Below are positions 10,243 to 21,800 of a stretch of 64,000 bases of DNA, piece after piece. The position numbers were made by a program, and so were the translations under genes. The DNA is from Adenophora triphylla var. japonica (Eukaryota; Streptophyta; Magnoliopsida; Asterales; Campanulaceae). Positions within the stretch are counted from its first letter, which is position 1. Each line of letters starts with the position of its first letter. The stretch covers positions 1 through 64,000 of the forward strand of contig JAFEMH010007453.1 of NCBI GenBank assembly GCA_022495995.1, in the 5' to 3' direction. Below the pieces are notes generated by a model that saw only the letters and a list, made by a program, of their open reading frames with translations, was not told the DNA's origin and searched no databases.

Positions 10243-11571
10243 TTGAAGGGCTTATCCTTTGACTTAGCATTGTGGAAGGCAATAGAGTTGCCGAGAAAAG
10301 GTTTACCCCGAGTATGGCCAAAGCCAATATGGTGGAGCATGGTCAAAGCTCCAAAGGCAAAGGCAAGGGTAAAGCCAAAGTTGGAACAACTAAGAGGTTG
10401 TTCAATGAAGCCTCAAGGAGGGGTTTCCAAGAAGAGGTTCACAGGAACTTGTTTCAATTGTGGTGGTGAAGGCCACAAGGCTTCGACTTGTAGGATGCCA
10501 AAGAAAGATCGTGAAGCGAACATGGTGGAAGACATAGCTAGAAATGTGTCTGATATGCACCTTGCGGCGGTAGTGTCCGAGGTGAATATGGTGGGATTGA
10601 ATCTAAATCAGTGGTGGATTGACACCGGTGCTACTAAACATGTGTGCTCAACAAAAACAAGCTTAGTACTTTTGAAGCTATGGAAAATGGCAAAAAGTTG
10701 TTTATGGGGAATTTCAGCCACTTTCGACATCAAAGGTCAAGGGAAGGTGCTTTTGAAGAAATTGACTCTCAACAATGTGCTCTATGTGCCCGATATCCGA
10801 AAGAACTTGGTGTCTGGCTCGCTTTTAATTAAGCATGGTTTTCGTATTGTGTTTGAATCTGATGTTGTCACTTTGTCCAAGAATGGAATGTTTGTAGGAA
10901 AAGGGTATGTGAATGATGAGATGTTTAAGTTAAGTGTAATGGTGGTGAAACCTAATGTAATGACGATTAAGCCAAAAGTCAATGCAATGAATAACTCTTC
11001 TGTTTACTTGCTTGAGTCTTCCCATTTGTGGCATGGTAGATTAGGACATGTTAATTATGATGCCATTGCTAGATTAATTAAATTGAATTGCTTACCCAAA
11101 TTCAAAGTTGATTGCAAACACAAATGTGAAACTTATGTAGAATCAAAATTTACAAAACCTTCATTCCATCCAATAACAAGAAATAGTGAACCACTCGAGT
11201 TAGTTCACACGGACATATGTGACTTCAAATCAACACAATCACGTGGTGGCAATAAGTACTTTGTGACTTGTGTTGATGATAGCACAAAATATTGCTATAT
11301 GCACCTCATCAAAAGTAAAGATGAAGCTATAGAGAAGTTCACTCTCTATAAAAATGAAGTTGAGAATCAATTAAACCGTAAAATTAAGGTGCTAAGAAGT
11401 GATCGTGGTGGGGAATATGAATCTCCATTTGAGGCAATTTGTGCTCAATATGGAATTAAACATGTAATCACGGCACCTTACACCCCAACAAAATGGTGTT
11501 GCCGAACGGAAAAATTGGACATTAGAAGAAGCGATGAATGCCATGTTCATAAGTTCGGGATTACCTTCTAA
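10243..11571 (+). pseudogene. Copia-1 zinc knuckle, protease and integrase core
   Basis: A 442-residue open frame. A CCHC knuckle CFNCGGEGHKASTC sits at residues 70-83. The aspartic protease active site WWIDTGATKHVC is at about 124-135. A GAG-pre-integrase segment (LWHGRLGHVNYDAIARL) is followed by the integrase core with HTDICDF and, later, SDRGGEYES. A one-base shift near 11484 spoils the C-terminal core: the expected QNGVAERKN reads correctly only in the neighbouring frame, which opens at 11534. The first ~55 residues are out of frame relative to gag. The reading is mature gag C terminus to integrase of one polyprotein. Confidence 0.85.
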
Positions 11572-12106
11572 CATATGGGGAGAAGCCGTGTTGTTGGAAA
11601 ATTATGTGTTAAATAAGGTACCTCGAAAGAAACTAAACAAGAGCCCATATGAATTATGGCATGGAAGAGCGCCATGTTACAAATACTTGCGAGTGTGGGG
11701 GTGTCTTGCGAAGGTAGCCGTACCTCCACCTAAAAGGGTGAAAATTGGACCTAAGAATGTTGATTGCATATTCATTGGATAAGCACACAATAGTTATGCT
11801 TATAGATTTCTTGTGTATGAATCAAAAATTCAAGATATACACAAGAATACTATAATGGAATCTAGGAATGTATCTTTCTTTGAGAATATGTTCCCATATA
11901 AGTTAAGAAATAAGGTAAGCTCACCAACTAGGGTACAACATTCAATAAAAGAAGAACACGTTCAAGATAGAAGTGAAGAAGAGGAGATGGAACCTCGACG
12001 TAGCAAAAGAGCTAGGGTAGAAAAATCATATGACCCGGATTTTCTAACCTACATGCTAGAAAGTGAGCCACAAAGTTATAAAGAAGTCGTTAGCTCTTCC
12101 GAATGA
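11534..12106 (+). pseudogene. Copia-1 integrase C-terminal part and linker
   Basis: MNAMFISSGLPSNIWGEAV and YELWHGRAPCYKYLRVWGC are the usual copia integrase/linker landmarks. A stop at 11780-11782 follows CIFIG, and the frame goes on after it (YRFLVYESKIQ ... ENMFPYKL ... EPRRSKRARVEKSYDPDF), the basic linker before the reverse transcriptase. A further stop near 12106 separates it from the RT segment. Confidence 0.8.
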
Positions 12107-12109
12107 CAT

Positions 12110-12973
12110 TTGTGGAAAGAGACCATTAAGAGTGAAATTGATTCCATTATGCAAAATCACACTTGGGAACTAGTGGATCTTCCTCCGAGAAGTAAACCAT
12201 TAGGATATAGGTGGATTTTCAAAAGGAAAAGGAAGGCAGATGGAACAATTGATAAGTATAAGGCTAGACTTGTAATTAAAGGTTACAGACAAAATGAAGG
12301 CCTAGATTACTTTGACACGTATTCTCCTGTTACGAGAATAACGCCTATTAGGATTGTACTTGCAATTGCCACATTGCAAAATCTTGAAGTACATCAAATG
12401 GATGTAAAAACTATCTTTATAAATGGAGATTTAGAAGAGGAGATTTACATGGAACAACCAGCGGGTTTTTCCGCTACAGGGCAAGAAAATAAAGTGTGCA
12501 AGTTAGTGAAGTCATTGTATGGCCTCAAACAAGAACCAAAATAATGGCATCAAAAGTTTGATCAAGCCATGATTGAAAGTGGATTTAAAATATATGAATG
12601 TGACAAATATGTCTATATCAAAAATACGGAAAATGGCTATGTCATTTTGTGTCTTTATGTAGACGACATGCTTATCATAGGAAGCTGTGATAAAATGATT
12701 AAATCCATAAATAATATGTTGAACTTGAAGTTTGACATGAAAGATATGGGTTTAGCGGATGTGATCCTTAGAGTGAAAATTTCTAGAATACATGTTGGAC
12801 TTGTACTTAGTCAATCACATTATGTGGATAAAATTCTAGAGAAATTTAACAAGGATGACAATCGAACTGTGAATACACCAATTGACACAAGTCTACTTTT
12901 AATAAAGAATAGAAGCGAACATGTGTCTCAGTTAGAGTATTCAAGGATCATTGGAAGTTTAATGTACTCGTGA
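12110..12973 (+). pseudogene. Copia-1 reverse transcriptase (RVT_2)
   Basis: RVT_2 landmarks in order: HTWELVDLPPRSKPLGYRWI, YKARLVIKGYRQ, MDVKTIFINGDLEEEIYM, KLVKSLYGLKQ, the catalytic YVDDM near 12657-12671, LGLVLSQSHYVDKIL-like spacing and IIGSLMYS. A TAA at about 12542 breaks the frame after LYGLKQEPK, and the frame ends at 12973 at a 24-bp filler duplication. The enzyme would copy element RNA into cDNA. It cannot be made as one protein here. Confidence 0.85.
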
Positions 12974-12999
12974 CAATCGAACTGTGAATACACCAAAGC

Positions 13000-13626
13000 C
13001 AGATATTGCTTATGCTGTGAGCAAACTGAGTCAGTATACAAGTAATCCTGGGATGGACCATTAGAAGGGTATTGTGAGAGTACTAAGTTACTTAAGATAT
13101 ACTCGTGACTTTGGATTACATTATACCAGACATCCAGCTTTGATTGAAGGATATATTGATGCTAACTGGATATCAGATATCAAAGACTCTAGGTTTACAA
13201 GTGGATATGTATTCACATTAGCAGATGCAGCTATATCATGGAAATCTTCTAAACAGACTGTTATAGCCAAATCCACTATGGAATCAGAGTTTATAGCCTT
13301 GGGTAAGTGTGGTGAAGAAGCCGAATGGCTAAGCCAATTTCTAGAAGATATTCCAAAATGGACGAAGCATGTGCCAGCAATTTGTATCCATTGTGATAGC
13401 CAATCTGTAATTGGTAGGGCACAAAGCAACATATATACGTCACAGACATAATACCATAAGACAACTACTCTCAACTGGTACTATATCTGTTGACTATGTG
13501 AAGTCAAAAGATAACTTAGCGGATCCGTTAACCAAAGGGTTAACCAAAGAGGTAGTTGAAAGATTGATATTGGGAATGGGATTAAAGCCTCTTAAGAAGT
13601 TAAACACAGTGGAAAACCCAACATAG
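13000..13626 (+). pseudogene. Copia-1 RT end and RNase H
   Basis: After the filler, PDIAYAVSKLS leads into [12 protein letters not shown], then RNase H motifs [37 protein letters not shown] and HCDSQSVI. A shift near 13430 moves the end into the next frame: [19 protein letters not shown] and ADPLTKGLTKEVVERL. Stop at 13626. 13627-14136 is untranslated and ends in the purine tract before the 3' LTR. Confidence 0.85.
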
Positions 13627-14136
13627 TTGACTGGAGATCCCAAGATCTAGGTTTTCAAAGGGACAACCTAACTATTAAAAGACTTGTAGTGTCACTATGG
13701 GGGAACCAACCCCAATCCCATTCCTTAAGTGACATCCCGAAAGGAAAGGTTAAGCTTATAGCTTTTAATGATTCTTACACTTCGAAATTGCCGAGTGGGG
13801 GTAATATGGGTTACTTATAAGAATCACCTATGTGAGAGAAAAGTTTGGCCGCTTTGAGGAGAATTGTGTGAGGCTCAATTCTTCTCACTGAACCAGGCAT
13901 TATGTTCAGGGCCGTGAATGAACATATCTATGAGAATTGAAAGGTGTTAGGGAGATACATGTGTAAAGTATATGACCGGCTACACAAGAAGCTGAACAGT
14001 TCAAGGACATCGCGTCTTCTGATTAGCAAGTAGAGTAAATATATTTTACAAGGGAAGGTTCAAAGGGAAAACCCCTACCTATCCTATGCAGGTGTCAACT
14101 GCCGGACTTTATCACCATTTCCTTCATGTGGGGGAT

Positions 14137-14709
14137 TATTGGAAAAATGTAGGGGGTGTGAAAGAAATTTGAGAATTTTTCTTAAATGGGTTATTTAATG
14201 ACCAAATTGAATGTGGGTTTGTGTTCTACTCCATGAGAACATTGAAATCAAATATTTATTTGTCCAAAATGATTAATGGATGAATGATATATTAATGCTC
14301 AAAGTTAGTGGGTTGAAAGTGGGAAAATGTGGTTATCCCACATTGAATGGGAATATAAAATCCAGCAAGCTTAATGTCTGTCTGTATTCCCATGGTCATG
14401 AATAGACTTCTAATAGCAAGCTTAATGTCTGTTTGTATTCCCATGATCATGAACAGACTTCTAACAGGAAGCTTAATGTCAGTTTGTATTCTCATGATTA
14501 TGAACAGACTTGTAAGAGCAATCTTAATGTCTGTCTGTTTGATTTCCTCCTTTTGTAACAGTCACACGGAATTAAATTGGTGATTGTTCAGTTGCCCAAT
14601 TATTGGATATAAGATGGAGCCACAAATAATTTTTTGAAGCACACCAGAATTTTTTTCCAGCAGCCTCCCTTCTCTCTCTCGTTGCATATTGTAGCATATT
14701 TCCTTTGGC
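14137..14709 (+). repeat. 3' LTR of copia-1, possibly truncated
   Basis: It starts TATTGGAAAAATGTAGGGGG (second base differs from the 5' TG). Four copies of the 51-bp minisatellite begin at 14367, 14418, 14469 and about 14520. Match to the 5' LTR fades after CCTTTGGCCTC at about 14709. Confidence 0.75.
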
Positions 14710-15419
14710 CTCGATTCCTCGGTCCTTTCTTCCGGCGACTATACAAGTTTAGTTCTTTGGCCATCTCCCTCAAATCTTCGATTCTCCGATATACAAGTTC
14801 AGTTCTTTGGCCATCTCCCTCAAATCTTCGATTCTCCGACAATCTCCGATATTTGGCCATCTCTTATACTCATTTGCTTCCATTTTGAAGAAAATGAGTC
14901 TATAAAGTTAATTTTTTTTCTTGATTTAAATTCTTTATAAAGTTTTATATACTTTCATGATGTATAAAAACTTGATGAACTGATTCCGTTAAAACGGGAA
15001 AGTACACCACAGGTTCATTAATTACAAAAATGTGTTGTTGAAATAAGGATGATATTTGAGAATAGCAGGTGCTTTTTTGGATGTATAATCATGAATATTG
15101 TTGTTTCAATATAGCATAAATGAAACATAATATCACCCATGTCCCAAAATGAATTAAAAAAAGTTAATAGAAGTGGACTTGTAATATTTTTTGTTTTATG
15201 ATTTTTTTTAGTAAATGTGAAAATTTGTGAAAACAAATACTCTTTTACATTAGTTATTAGAGTAATTCTAGTTTTATACCTAATTATAAGAGCATACTTG
15301 TTAATAATATATGAAAAAAAATTATAAAGAAAATGTGATTTTTTTAACTCGTATACCTTAGGTATAAGAGTAATTCTGATCTTATAACTTAGCTATAAGA
15401 GCAAACTAGTAGAGGTAAT
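14710..15419. other. AT-rich spacer with a 53-bp direct duplication and palindromic repeat units
   Basis: 14740-14845 carries a tandem pair containing TCTTTGGCCATCTCCCTCAA. From about 15240 to 15419 it holds units of the ATACCTTAGGTATAAGAG repeat that resume at 57510, showing that copia-2 inserted into this array. No gene is seen. Confidence 0.6.
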
Positions 15420-18400
15420 TGTTGGTGTAGTGCTCTAGGCTATAGTTATGTTTAAACTTGAACCGTTTTGTATCATCTTTATCATTTATTATATAGCATG
15501 TTTATTTTGTTCATTATATGTTTACATGTTTATTATATTGAACTGCGTCCCTAGTTGTTGGGAATAACTAGTATAAGTTGGTAATGGATAATCATGGAGA
15601 TGATTATATGCATGGAGATGCACATTACACTTATGGATACTTGCTAGAGAACAAGTATTGGACATGACCTACTTATGAGATTTATGACATGGTCAGTTGT
15701 TATGATTAAATCTCATTATAGTCGTGTCATTGAATCCTTAGAACCTGAGATTATCATCGTCTTCCACATGATGAACATTGTTTTTGATATGGTTTAACAC
15801 TATCTTTAATTGGATAGCAATAAGGGCTATATTGGCACGATTGGATTCTTGTAGGGAAGAATGATAAGTCAAGATGGGATTTGTCTCTCTCGTTGAGAGA
15901 GATGTTTGCTTGGCCCCTCGATGAATAGTGTTGATGAAATGTGTGGCCACACTCAAGTGATTTGATAGAGATCAAATGCATTTGGATTATCAACATATTC
16001 GGAATCGATAAAGCATTGAACGGAATGAGTTAACATAGATCATGACTCATGTTCAATTGGACATCGTGGACAAAGGGATTGTGACATTTGATCTATCGAG
16101 GAATCAAGCTTTGATGTTATATTAATTGGGTGGATATAATGGTTTACTAGAAACCAATTATGTCTTGTGAGGTCATGTTTTGACTCACTACCAACATAAT
16201 ATAATTCCTATTGGGTCACACACAAAGAACGAACTGATCATTAGCTGAAAATTGGAAAATTTGGGGAAAGGCACGACTCATGCCCTTGAGCACGAATCGT
16301 GACAGGAGCAGTGATACGACTGCGTTTTGATTCCACCAAGGAAAGTCGTTGACTTATTGACTTTGTGGGGTGGGCACGACTCGTGCCTTTGGGCACGACT
16401 CATTCCTAGAACCAGCACGAGTGCAATTTTAGTCACGATTCATGACACGAATGGGTTTTGGCTTAGGGCACTCGTGATTGCCTGGCATGACTCGTGGCAT
16501 GAGTCGTGCCCAGGAGCACGAGTCGTGCCCTTAGCGGATTTTGACCAGTTCACGTTTTCCTTGTACGATTTGGTTTTGGTTGACAAAGAATCCTACCCTA
16601 ATATGATTAGGGGTTTATATGTGATATAAAAACAACCTTTGTGCAACCATAAACTACCACTCTCACATCATTGTTCTAGGTTTATGAAACTCTATATTTT
16701 GATCTTGATTAAGAATCAAAATGCTCCCAAATTATTCCATTGTTTTGGCTTTGATTATTGAATATTGATTCAATAATCAAGAGGATCATCTAGCAATCCA
16801 ACAAGAAGCGTTCTTGGTTCGTTCGCGTGTGGATCACCATTAGAGGGAGGTTGATTTATCTCCTAAGGCTTGAAGATCTCCGTTGATTGATTCATCACCA
16901 AGGTTGAACAAGGAAGATAGAAGATTCGACATCAAAATTCTAGGCTTGAATTTTGAGATCTATTTTGACAAATTAAATCGCATTCAAGGTATGTAATTCG
17001 ATTTCATGTTTTTCTAATCTCTTCATGCTAGATGGATCTAAGGGCTAGGGTTTTGATTGTTATTTCTAAGTTCTTCCTGAAATTACTCGGGATTTCGCGT
17101 GCGGCGAAACGCGGTTGTCTTTCGCGAAGGGTTAGTGTCTGAGACCTCGCTTTTCGGGAAGGAAGAGGAGTCACCACGCGGTTTTTGTATTTTGAGCCCA
17201 AACGTTGAGAAACGGCTTTTGTAAAAATGGTGTCGTTTTTATTGGTAGCAAAAACTTAGCAAAAGGCTTTGAAAATGGGGGGTCAATTTTATTGGTAGCA
17301 AAAACGAGTAAAAAGCTATTTTGAGTACCAAAGATTGTTAGGTTCGGAGGTCATGTTACGTTTCAGGAAGAGTATTACGAGATCACCCGAAGTGCCTTGT
17401 ATGACGAGTCTTTCTACCTTTCTCAAAAACGTGTGCGTGTGTGTGTGTTCGCATTTTGAAATGGGGGGCTTGAATGACAAGCTTAATCTTGGTTTGAATG
17501 TCAAACGTTGATTAGGTGATCTTGTTTGAAAAGACGAGCGTTTGAATGACAAATGTCAGATTTTGAGTTTGAAGATGAGTGTTTGGATGCCAAACGTCAT
17601 TTCACGCATTTTGAAAGAGAGTTCGAAGGTCGAACTCCGGTTTTGAACCGGGCATTACATTGTTAACGATTTTTACGGGAAAAAACTTATTAAATGATTT
17701 TGAATGTCAAAAGTCATCTTTTAGTTTGAATATGAGCGTTTGAATGCCAAACGTCATTTCGCGCATTTTGAAAGAGAGTTCGAAGGTCGAACTCCGGTTT
17801 TAAACTGGGCATTACATTGTTAACGATTTTTACTGGAAAAAGCGTATTAAATGACATGCAATCAACGAATCGGGTTGCGACTCGGACTTTGAAAAGTAAA
17901 TACTATCACGATCCAAACGGGTCGGACTTTGTAAATGACAGTATTTAAAGTGCGGTATCAACGGAATCAAACGATCCGGAATCGTAAATGACAATCGACG
18001 AGCCAAAACGGCTCGGAGTTGTAAATGACGATCGACGAGCCAAACGACTCGGAATTGTAAAGTTGCAAGAAATGTAAATGATGTTCGACGGATCAAACAG
18101 TCCGAAATTGTAAATGACAGAAAAGAAAATGACGATCGACGGATCGATCGATCCGGAATGGTAAATGACAGAAATTTAAATGGAACGGGGCCGAAACGTC
18201 GTTTTAACCCGAGATTACTTCTCTTACGGGAAGAGAAGAGGATCGAGGGGCTAAAACGTATCGGACCCCGTTAGACGGAGGCATCTACATTTCAACGATG
18301 TTCGTCCGAAACGGTTATAGCGACTGGCGCGTAAACCGAGGCTGAACGAGAGATTAGAGAGAGGAATTATACCTATGGCTAGGGTCGACTCCTTTTGCTC

Positions 18401-19165
18401 GGGGGTGTATACGGGATACGGAAAGTGGTTTGGAATGGTGTTTCGAGGTGTTTTGGGTCGTGTTTGGTTGAAACGCGGAGTTTTCATGCAAATCGAGGCA
18501 AAACGGGAGCTCGGGAGAGGGAGGATTTAGTTTGGGCCATGGCTGTGGTGAATATGGGGAGTAAATTTGTTGTTCTTAAATGGCTTTGACAGCCCTTCTA
18601 TTTATAGGTGAAAATTTAGCATGAGTCCGGCCGGACTTAGCTTGAAATCCAGGGGGTTTTGTGAAACTTTGGAAATTGGAGGGACTTGCTGGCAATTTCT
18701 GAGAGTCTGCAAAGGAGTCCGGCCGGATTGAGACTGTATACCAGGGGTATTTTGGTCATTTGGCCTTGATTTCTGATTGAAAGGTGACTAGAGAGAGGTG
18801 GCATGCTTGCCACGTGTCCCATGACTCACAGGGTGTGTGGGAGTTCGTTCCCGGATCCCGGTTTTGTCTGTTTTTAAAATAACAGTCCGAAAAATGTCCG
18901 AAACGCCCCCGGAAAGTGCCGGAAAGTGCATTTTTCAGGGAAAGTCGTACTTTTACGTGCGATGACGTGTGTTAAGTACGCTTGGACATCGGGATGCTCG
19001 GGGCAGTCCCGGGACGTCTCGTTGGCTTGGCAACAGGGAACTTAACGGGTTCCGGTTAACCTGGAGCGGGCCAGTTAACAGATTCCGGCTAACTTTTAAC
19101 GAATTTTGACGATTCGGATTTGGGTACTTACACTTCCGCTGCGTTTGTAACCCCAAAACCCAACA
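15420..19165 (+). repeat. 5' LTR of copia-2, interrupted by a solo LTR
   Basis: TGTTGGTGTAG to AACCCAACA. LTR sequence is 15420-17077 and 19138-19165 (1658 + 28 = 1686 bp, equal to the 3' LTR). Roughly twenty differences from the 3' LTR are seen in the first ~600 bp, so this insertion is older than those within it. A run of ACGACTCGTGC-type repeats lies near 16270-16530. Confidence 0.9.
17078..19132 (-). mobile_element. Solo LTR of the Tat-A family (2055 bp)
   Basis: Reverse complement of 4988-7009, from TGAAATTAC to GTACTTACA, flanked by perfect CTTCC duplications (17073-17077, 19133-19137). The 3' LTR of copia-2 holds the uninterrupted target (TTCTTCCGCTGCG near 57475). No internal sequence is present, so this is the LTR-LTR recombination product. 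It carries a tandem duplication of about 157 bp (around 17600-17850) not in the Tat-A LTR, and the same paired AGTCCGG palindromes (18624, 18716) and TATA box. Confidence 0.95.
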
Positions 19166-19166
19166 G

Positions 19167-19178
19167 TGGTATCAGAGC
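19167..19178 (+). other. Primer-binding site of copia-2
   Basis: TGGTATCAGAGC, complementary to the 3' end of plant initiator methionine tRNA, one base after the LTR. Confidence 0.9.
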
Positions 19179-19859
19179 CCTGTCTTGCTATGATTAGGAT
19201 TGAAATTGGCATGCTAGATTTAATTTGATTATTTGCTATTCATGCTATATGAAATAGATCTAGATTTATGTGTTTTGTTTTATGAAAACAAGTTTATGAG
19301 ATATGCCATGATTACGATTTATGATGAATTAATATGATCAGTTTATCACATAGGTTGATGATTTGTTTAATATGATTAAATTAAATTTGTAATTTCTCAA
19401 AATTAAATCAAATTGTTTGTATAAAATTTTGTGAAGCCCTATGTTCATAATTATGTACACATGAGATTTATGTTACAACCATGCGATGTTTGTTACAATA
19501 TGAAAACCTTCTAAATATTTAAGTCTTATGCCATTCCTTGATTAGAACACTTGTGATATTTTAGGATATTTGATGTAGTTTCGACTCAGTTGGGTGCATC
19601 TTATATCTTAATTTGTGATCAAGATGATATAATGGTTGATGTAGTTTTGACTCAGTTAGGTGCATCGTTCCATGTCTCATACGTTTGAAAAAGGTTTTGA
19701 CTTAATTGGTGCTTTCAAATGAGATTTGACTCAAGGCATAGATGAGATTTAAAACATGTTTTTGACATATGATGTCTAAGGAAATCTCATAAAAGATCTA
19801 AGAGTCATATAGTGATATGATTGATGTTTCTACCTAAATAGCTTGATTCCGGGCATTGA
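19179..19859 (+). other. Copia-2 leader, 5' part, with a repeated GACTCAGTT motif
   Basis: Non-coding leader. GATGTAGTTTCGACTCAGTT at about 19571 and GATGTAGTTTTGACTCAGTT at about 19638 are near-identical and both run on into GGTGCATC; degraded copies follow (GACTTAATTGGTGC). Tat-B inserted in a CTCAG of this series. The leader resumes at 43530. Confidence 0.6.
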
Positions 19860-19864
19860 CTCAG

Positions 19865-20937
19865 TGTTAGTACCCGGTCCGAAAAAAGGCATTCTTAATG
19901 TCTGGCCCGGTTTAATTAATTGGAAACCCTAAAAATCCCTAAAATCCCTTCGTCCGTACCCCGCCGTCATTTGCCTTCGTGGAAAGTACGCCAAGCAAAG
20001 TGCCGATCGGCCCTTCAGCCATTGTATGGCCGATCGAACCTCTTATTTTGTGTCGATCGAACCCAAGATCATTGTGCCGATCGACCCTATCTTTTGTGCC
20101 GATCGACCCTTTAAAATAAGGCCGATCGACCCTTCAGCTGGCCCAGCCCAAGTACCGAAGCACTATAAATAAGTGTGCCCGGCTCCCATATTCAACACAC
20201 AATTCACTCGGGAGAAACGGGACTACTCTTGTTTTACCCACAGTTCTTCCTACTCTCTTCGAATCGCCCTAGATTCGACCCCAAAGTCTTGCTACAATTG
20301 GTAAGACTCTTTTTAATATTTTTTGTTCTTTATTATATTTGCATGTTTATTATATTTTCATTGTTCCTTTATGCTAGATTTAGGACTGTTTTAATATATT
20401 TAAATATGCAATAGCCGAGGATGATCTAGGGTTTCGCCCAAGAAACCCAATGGATCTAGGAACTATTTCTTACTTTCCACCTTAGTTATAATTATCCCAT
20501 GATCAACAATCCCCCAAGGATGAACGTTGATTAGTGCACCTTCCGAGGGCCTAACTCAAAGGTTCTAGGGTGTGATCATCAATTAATTCTTTCTCTCCCC
20601 TCCTCCTTATGCATGATCCCGTTTCTTCTATCTATTCCTGTAAACACCGCACACAACCAACACCCCACATGCTAGAAAGACCGATCCGTCGGGCAATAGG
20701 AGTGATAGCGTTTCTTCTTCTGTTGTAACTTGACCCCCGAACCCAATTACATGTTTAGCCTTTTTTCAAAGCTTTGGGCTATATCAAAGTGGCGTGGCGA
20801 CTCTCAAAATTAAACTAATACTTTAATATGGTTTAAAGCGAGTGTCACTAAATGAATATCCCATTTCGATCCGACATTTATATGATCATTTATTTCAAAC
20901 TTCCGAATGCGCGTTGCATCGGGACGGGGTATTCACA
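19865..20937 (+). repeat. 5' LTR of Tat-B (1073 bp)
   Basis: TGTTAGTACCCGG to GGGTATTCACA. It contains six GCCGATCG motifs, a TATA box (CTATAAATAA near 20162) and a short TCATTGTTCC/ATTTGCATG AT-rich U5-like part. It is nearly identical to 42452-43524. Confidence 0.95.
20002..20172 (+). promoter_or_regulatory. Phased GCCGATCG(A/G)(C/A)CC array and TATA box of the Tat-B LTR
   Basis: Six motif copies start at 20002, 20029, 20052, 20076, 20098 and 20121, i.e. spacings of 27, 23, 24, 22 and 23 bp. The fullest form GGGCCGATCGGCCC is a 14-bp palindrome. The TATA box follows the last copy by about 30 bp. The third copy reads GTCGATCG here but GCCGATCG in the 3' LTR. The same motif stands upstream of both antisense genes of this element. 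Confidence 0.8.
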
Positions 20938-20938
20938 G

Positions 20939-20956
20939 TGGCGACTCCGCTAGGGA
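20939..20956 (+). other. Primer-binding site of Tat-B
   Basis: TGGCGACTCCGCTAGGGA one base after the LTR. This type is usual for Tat/Ogre elements, where it is thought to pair with an arginine tRNA. Confidence 0.75.
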
Positions 20957-21800
20957 CTGTTTTGAAATCTTTTCAAACTAAGTGGGTCAGACTTTCGTTT
21001 CCTTGTATGGTGTTGTATTTTTCGCCTTCTGTTTATTTTCTTTATTCTTAACTGTTGCATTGCATGCATGCATCTCATGTAAATAAAAATAAATCCTTTT
21101 CTTTTTTCCTTTAAAAAAGAATTAGACTTTTTTCTCACACTACCACTAGAGTCCGTGTCACACTGCACAGACACCCTTCAACCCTTCGGAGAAGCCAAAG
21201 TGCGGGAAGTGTGGTGATCATGTCGCCTCCCTTCCGAGTCTCACTTGGCCATCCACTCATCAGTGCGCTTCGGCTGCACGGTATGAGCCTGAAACCTAAC
21301 CCTTGTGTCACCCACTTTACTAGGAATACACTCCATATGACCGGTTGGTTTGACTAGCTTTTTTATGTAGACAATTAATAAGGTCTTTATGTTAAGTCGC
21401 CACGAACCAATGATAAGTCAAGATCTATCGAGAGATTAAGAGCACTAAAAAATTGATTTCCTTTCAAAGGACGTGCTATGTAAGGTTGAGTGATATATTG
21501 TTAAAGGATCTTGGCCTATCATGGGTTTGTGGCACTTTTCATAAAAAGCATATTAAGTGTCTATACGAGAAGGTTAGTCGTTAGGATCCACCACTTCAGG
21601 ATATTTAGTTAGTTGCGAAAAAGGGGTATCCCTTCCAACCCTAGTAGGTCTAAAAGAAACAAAGCTTTTGTAAATAAAAAATTCAAGCTAGTACACTGCA
21701 TTGAGTCAACCCTTCTCCTAAAGCCGAGTCTTGTCGATACTTCCGCAGAGCTAAGGTCGGGCCGCGTTCTTCATTCAACAATGACAACCTTGCCTCCATC
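20957..21800 (+). other. Tat-B leader
   Basis: About 850 bp without a convincing gene. It has a TGCATGCATGCATC run near 21057 and several short frames. Some Tat relatives carry an extra gene before gag, but nothing recognisable remains here. Confidence 0.5.

Larger units (their letters stand above)
8709..14709 (+). mobile_element. Copia-1: degenerate Ty1/copia retrotransposon
   Basis: Two direct repeats begin at 8709 (TGTTGGAAAAATATAG) and 14137 (TATTGGAAAAATGTAG), the latter after a TGTGGGGGAT purine tract. Between them are copia-type gag, zinc knuckle, protease, integrase, reverse transcriptase and RNase H in that order, in several frames with in-frame stops. Similarity between the repeats stops near 9240/14709, so the 3' LTR may be truncated. 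No primer-binding site matching initiator Met tRNA and no target-site duplication were found. Confidence 0.85.
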
